Source: Planctomycetaceae bacterium UBA2972 (GTDB taxonomy: Bacteria > Planctomycetota > Planctomycetia > Pirellulales > Pirellulaceae). Taken from it: a stretch of DNA of 35,591 bases. Location: assembly GCA_002348315.1 (NCBI GenBank), contig DEAW01000115.1, positions 81,480 through 117,070 of the forward strand, in the 5' to 3' direction. Below are positions 34,801-35,591 of this stretch, in pieces. A program made the position numbers and the translations under genes. How positions within the stretch are numbered: the stretch's first letter is position 1; each line of letters begins with the position of its first letter. Under the pieces are notes generated by a model. It had not been told where the DNA came from, searched no databases, and worked only from the letters and a program-made list of their open reading frames with translations.

Positions 34801-35591
34801 TTACCGAGCACCTCGACAGCCCCGCCCATAAACGTCTTTTGAGGGTTCGGAACGAGTAATTCCGGGTCGAACGAAAACATCTTCCCCAGTCCATTGCATC
34901 CCGTGCACATACCCTGAGGACTGTTGAAACTGAAAAGTTGAGGAGTCGGAGCGGAAAAACTAACCTGACAATCGGTGCAGGCATAATCGCTTGAGTAGAC
35001 TTTATCTTTCGCTTTCTCGCCCGCCGGCAGAATGATCAGTGAACCTTCGCCGAGCTTTAATGCCTGTTCGACTGCTTCGCCCAGACGCGGACGTACCTTT
35101 TCAGATAACTTCAAGCGATCAATGACGACTTCGATATCATGCCTGAAATTGCGTTGAAGCGTCGGAGGATTCGTGAGATCACAAATCTGGCCGTCCACGC
35201 GTGCTCGGATATATCCCTGCTTGAGTAGGTCTTCGAACAGATCACGATACTCTCCCTTTTGCCCGCGAATCACAGGAGCCAGAATGGAAACAGCAGCCCC
35301 CTGCCCCATCTGTAGGATGTGCGAAATGATCTGTTCACGCGTCTGCGCTGTGATCGGCTTTCCACAATCAGGACAATAGCCTTTGGCAACCCGCGCGTAG
35401 AGCACTCGCAAAAAATCATAGACTTCAGTAATCGTTCCTACGGTACTACGAGGATTCCGACCGGCTGTCTTTTGCGAAATGGAAATGGAAGGGCTTAAGC
35501 CAGAAATGTGATCAACATCAGGTTTCGGCATCTGCCCAAGGAATTGCCGGGCAAAGCTCGAAAGACTCTCCACATAGCGACGCTGGCCTTC
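28896..35591 (-). CDS. uvrA: Tandem double UvrA with C-terminal extension (5' end outside window)
   Basis: Excinuclease ABC damage-recognition ATPase. The frame runs off the window; the visible start-like codon at 35573 is internal (EGQRRYVESLSSFARQF reads through from the edge), so the N-terminus with the first Walker A is missing. About 2230 residues are seen. Copy 1 reaches about residue 920; copy 2 runs from about 925 to 1860. Each copy has the UvrB-binding region, three zinc modules (CPDC/CTDC..CTGC, CPQC, CEAC..CPVC and their equivalents) and paired ABC domains. Walker A is seen at about 605, 950 and 1569. Signatures are LSGGEAQR three times and LSNGEAQR (about 1414) in the first ATPase of copy 2. 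Fused double UvrA is known from Chlamydiae. About 365 further residues follow, containing a twofold repeat. A gene stop/start overlap couples it to the CBM9-like gene. Confidence 0.95.
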   Translation of the reverse strand, partial: EGQRRYVESLSSFARQFLGQMPKPDVDHISGLSPSISISQKTAGRNPRSTVGTITEVYDFLRVLYARVAKGYCPDCGKPITAQTREQIISHILQMGQGAAVSILAPVIRGQKGEYRDLFEDLLKQGYIRARVDGQICDLTNPPTLQRNFRHDIEVVIDRLKLSEKVRPRLGEAVEQALKLGEGSLIILPAGEKAKDKVYSSDYACTDCQVSFSAPTPQLFSFNSPQGMCTGCNGLGKMFSFDPELLVPNPQKTFMGGAVEVLGNHKKMGRWRRHIYRGVATTLERKNDWDEGYMLETPWKDLCQEAKDALLWGTGELHITYTWRGGRSPLKYGGTFDGIIPEHKEKYASSRSKPHQRKLERYMNTIHCPQCDGQRLVDQARNMRLESLHERFSSAPELSLPEVCQLSVNQAVEFFSDLKLDKNSALVAEDALKEIRARLGFLLNVGLGYLTLDRTAPTLSGGEAQRIRLAAQIGSGLVGVTYILDEPSIGLHARDNDRLINTLLNLRDVGNTVVVVEHDEDTMRAADYIVDFGPGAGIEGGEIVARGNLDDIRQQQRSVTGQFLAGTREIVTPKDRRGQSEKTLTIFGARHNNLKNIDVEIPLGNFICVTGVSGSGKSSLINDILADALRRELNGAESIPGVHMDMLGTEHLDKMIAIDQSPIGRTPRSNPVTYIKVFDDIRKLFVQLPDAKRRGYKAGRFSFNVKGGRCEACEGNGKNKLEMDFLADIWVQCPVCTGKRFNRETLQIKFKDHSISDVLQLDVRQAMELFENIPKIYDKLKTLSDVGLEYLKLGQASPTLSGGEAQRIKLARELVRKSTGNTIYILDEPTTGLHFADIELLLKVLHGFVERGNSVVVVEHNMDVIKTADWVIDLGPDGGEDGGLLVVAGTPEEVAACQESETGSALYRVLNKLPNDQIDLNTERQVADEITSIRVRGAKQHNLKLVDADISREKMTVFSGPSGSGKTSLAMDTIYAEGQRRYVESLSSYARQFIGQTQKPRLDHIDGLSPAVAIEQKNLGHTPRSTVGTVTEIYDYLRILMARMGTPHCPDCEIPVGTQTSDQIVDKILTEAEGTRLYLLAPVDRESGQQYAALWDEIRQSGFIRVRVDGTTYALEDIPELDRRVSHFVEVVVDRITVRDKDRSRIAESVESALQIGKGILNVAYADKKLEETQWRIKKHSQHLACESCGRSFEQLSPHHFSFNSQLGWCDSCEGLGTQRGANPAALLNDTHATLLEGAISLWPDLEHQTSQAMMKSLLQGLQIAEDLKFIDLPAATRRKILHGTGDQWFEVQFAGKGKSPGVRFKFQFKGLYPALAEASRVSPSLRTKLEHLVDEVECSTCGGSRLREDAAAYRLQSTTIDQLCSTALDRLLELITGWKLTKREQAIAGELLREVRERLEFLNEIGLHYLTLHRPSASLSNGEAQRIRLASQLGSGLCGVLYVLDEPTIGLHPRDNTRLLRALHKLRDLGNTLLVVEHDREIIEGSDYLCDFGPGSGKHGGHIVAQGTPKQLARRKTSLTGPYLSGAKAIAIPSNRRPVELAQGKQQVLKVVGARHHNLKNVDLEIPLGTLTAVTGPSGSGKSSLVDGILYTALARKLHRASGIPGAHDRILGIEYINKVIRVDQNPIGNSPSSNPATYTGLFDLIRTLFSQLPDAKLRGYTGRRFSFNVPGGRCDACDGYGQKCIEMHFLPDVWVQCETCEGKRYNPDTLSVKFRGHSIADVLEMTASEAVRLFDNIPKIRRILQMLCDVGLDYVALGQPAPTLSGGEAQRVKLAAELSRPDTGQTLYLLDEPTTGLHFEDIAKLLDVLHRLVDLGNTVVVIEHNLDLIKTADWVIDMGPEAGFGGGQIVQAGTPESLATFAAKKRIKNSKNGALPSHTGEALVPVMAAGPYEVRQDYDPHAEASSGEDLEITEIGKEILMPWKSDGRAWHVQHRVGRDGEAVRWEGKILAETIDKIEQLSSSLHETDYGSRTVVEIAAGKKSLGWFFHAITAETWMLKMKFRTAPSTFQRDKLAEAIGLKTLNEMDDLPVYGNEPRVKVKKRSQWQEIEIRAHSFEEIDKPAYWEFLEIAVQAFEEFTGGTGKKKIEKSPWKSNGQQWHFSTKGFTPGHKRKWKMEVWEDLYQLMLDVLPDGNFLWNNKVLVHMYLPGGRTPWLTVQTKKAEALVLQINCPKGLMTAGRIAEFGNQRDFDSSSATKDVARIQFNKSEDIYTSDMESYLRNLLAEMQGI
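28899..29995 (-). repeat. Duplicated module in the UvrA C-terminal extension
   Basis: The region after the fourth ABC domain encodes two units of about 170 residues. Unit 1 begins MPWKSDGRAWH and unit 2 SPWKSNGQQWH (about residues 1915 and 2088 of the visible protein). Each then shows a WE-rich helix (RWEGKILAETIDKI; KWKMEVWEDLYQLM), a beta strand run (RTVVEIAAG; KVLVHMYLPGG), a Leu-Lys strand (WMLKMKF; LVLQINC) and an acidic C-terminal helix. This protein-level repeat is too diverged to be obvious at the DNA level. I know no name for the domain. Confidence 0.65.

Noticed and set aside
29120..35379. Many open frames on both strands inside uvrA
   Set aside because: They are shadows of the long coding frame, with no ribosome-binding sites or family likeness.
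1..35591. A defence island, prophage or mobile element
   Set aside because: No integrase, transposase, nuclease-effector or tRNA boundary is seen, and most genes are housekeeping or metabolic.

Overview
The window comes from a planctomycete, most likely order Planctomycetales. Three points support this. A small basic protein of the PVC-superphylum signature type lies at 9492-9737. The UvrA at the right edge is a head-to-tail double UvrA with an extra C-terminal region. Several other genes (a very large helical protein, DUF3299-type proteins, a CPFC/HEAT-like secreted protein) are of kinds I associate with this group. The coding content is dense and about balanced in GC. Most genes are on the minus strand; only three (225-4241, 7565-8197, 27498-27989) are on the plus strand. 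I see no rRNA, tRNA, CRISPR array, insertion sequence, phage gene or other sign of recent transfer.

Layout. (1) 225-4241: a 1338-residue, mostly helical protein of unknown function. (2) 7173-4272, minus: scpA, an RNase Z-like metallo-hydrolase and hemW, the last two directly abutting. (3) 7565-8197, plus: a pentapeptide-repeat protein divergent from scpA. (4) 13480-8194, minus: scpB, rpe, accD, a Ser/Thr kinase with an altered catalytic loop, the PVC small basic protein and a LarA-family nickel-pincer enzyme with all expected ligands. (5) 20082-13640, minus: a six-gene carbohydrate cluster (DUF4432 mutarotase-like, mannose-6-phosphate-isomerase-like cupin, TIM-barrel isomerase, Gfo/Idh/MocA dehydrogenase, AcpH-like protein, ketose 3-epimerase), punctuated by hairpin-plus-T-tract terminators. 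(6) 25576-20257, minus: a LolD/MacB-type ABC transporter, a CPFC/HEAT-like membrane-anchored protein and two DUF3299-like proteins, ending at a strong terminator. From memory, this resembles the zinc-responsive MacB/DUF3299 clusters of gammaproteobacteria. (7) 27340-25718, minus: a LipB-like protein lacking the catalytic Lys and Cys, followed by lipA. (8) 27498-27989, plus: smpB. (9) 35591-27986, minus: the double uvrA (5' end outside the window), a CBM9-like protein whose start overlaps the uvrA stop, and a free-standing lipoyl-type domain whose lysine is replaced by Asp.

The best candidates for undescribed biology are the duplicated module at the C-terminus of the double UvrA, the DUF3299/ABC/CPFC cluster, and the pair of lipoate-related proteins that have each lost their chemistry-bearing residues. 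Housekeeping calls (ScpA/B, AccD, Rpe, LipA, SmpB, HemW, UvrA) are firm. The sugar substrate of region 5 and the metal link of region 6 are inference.
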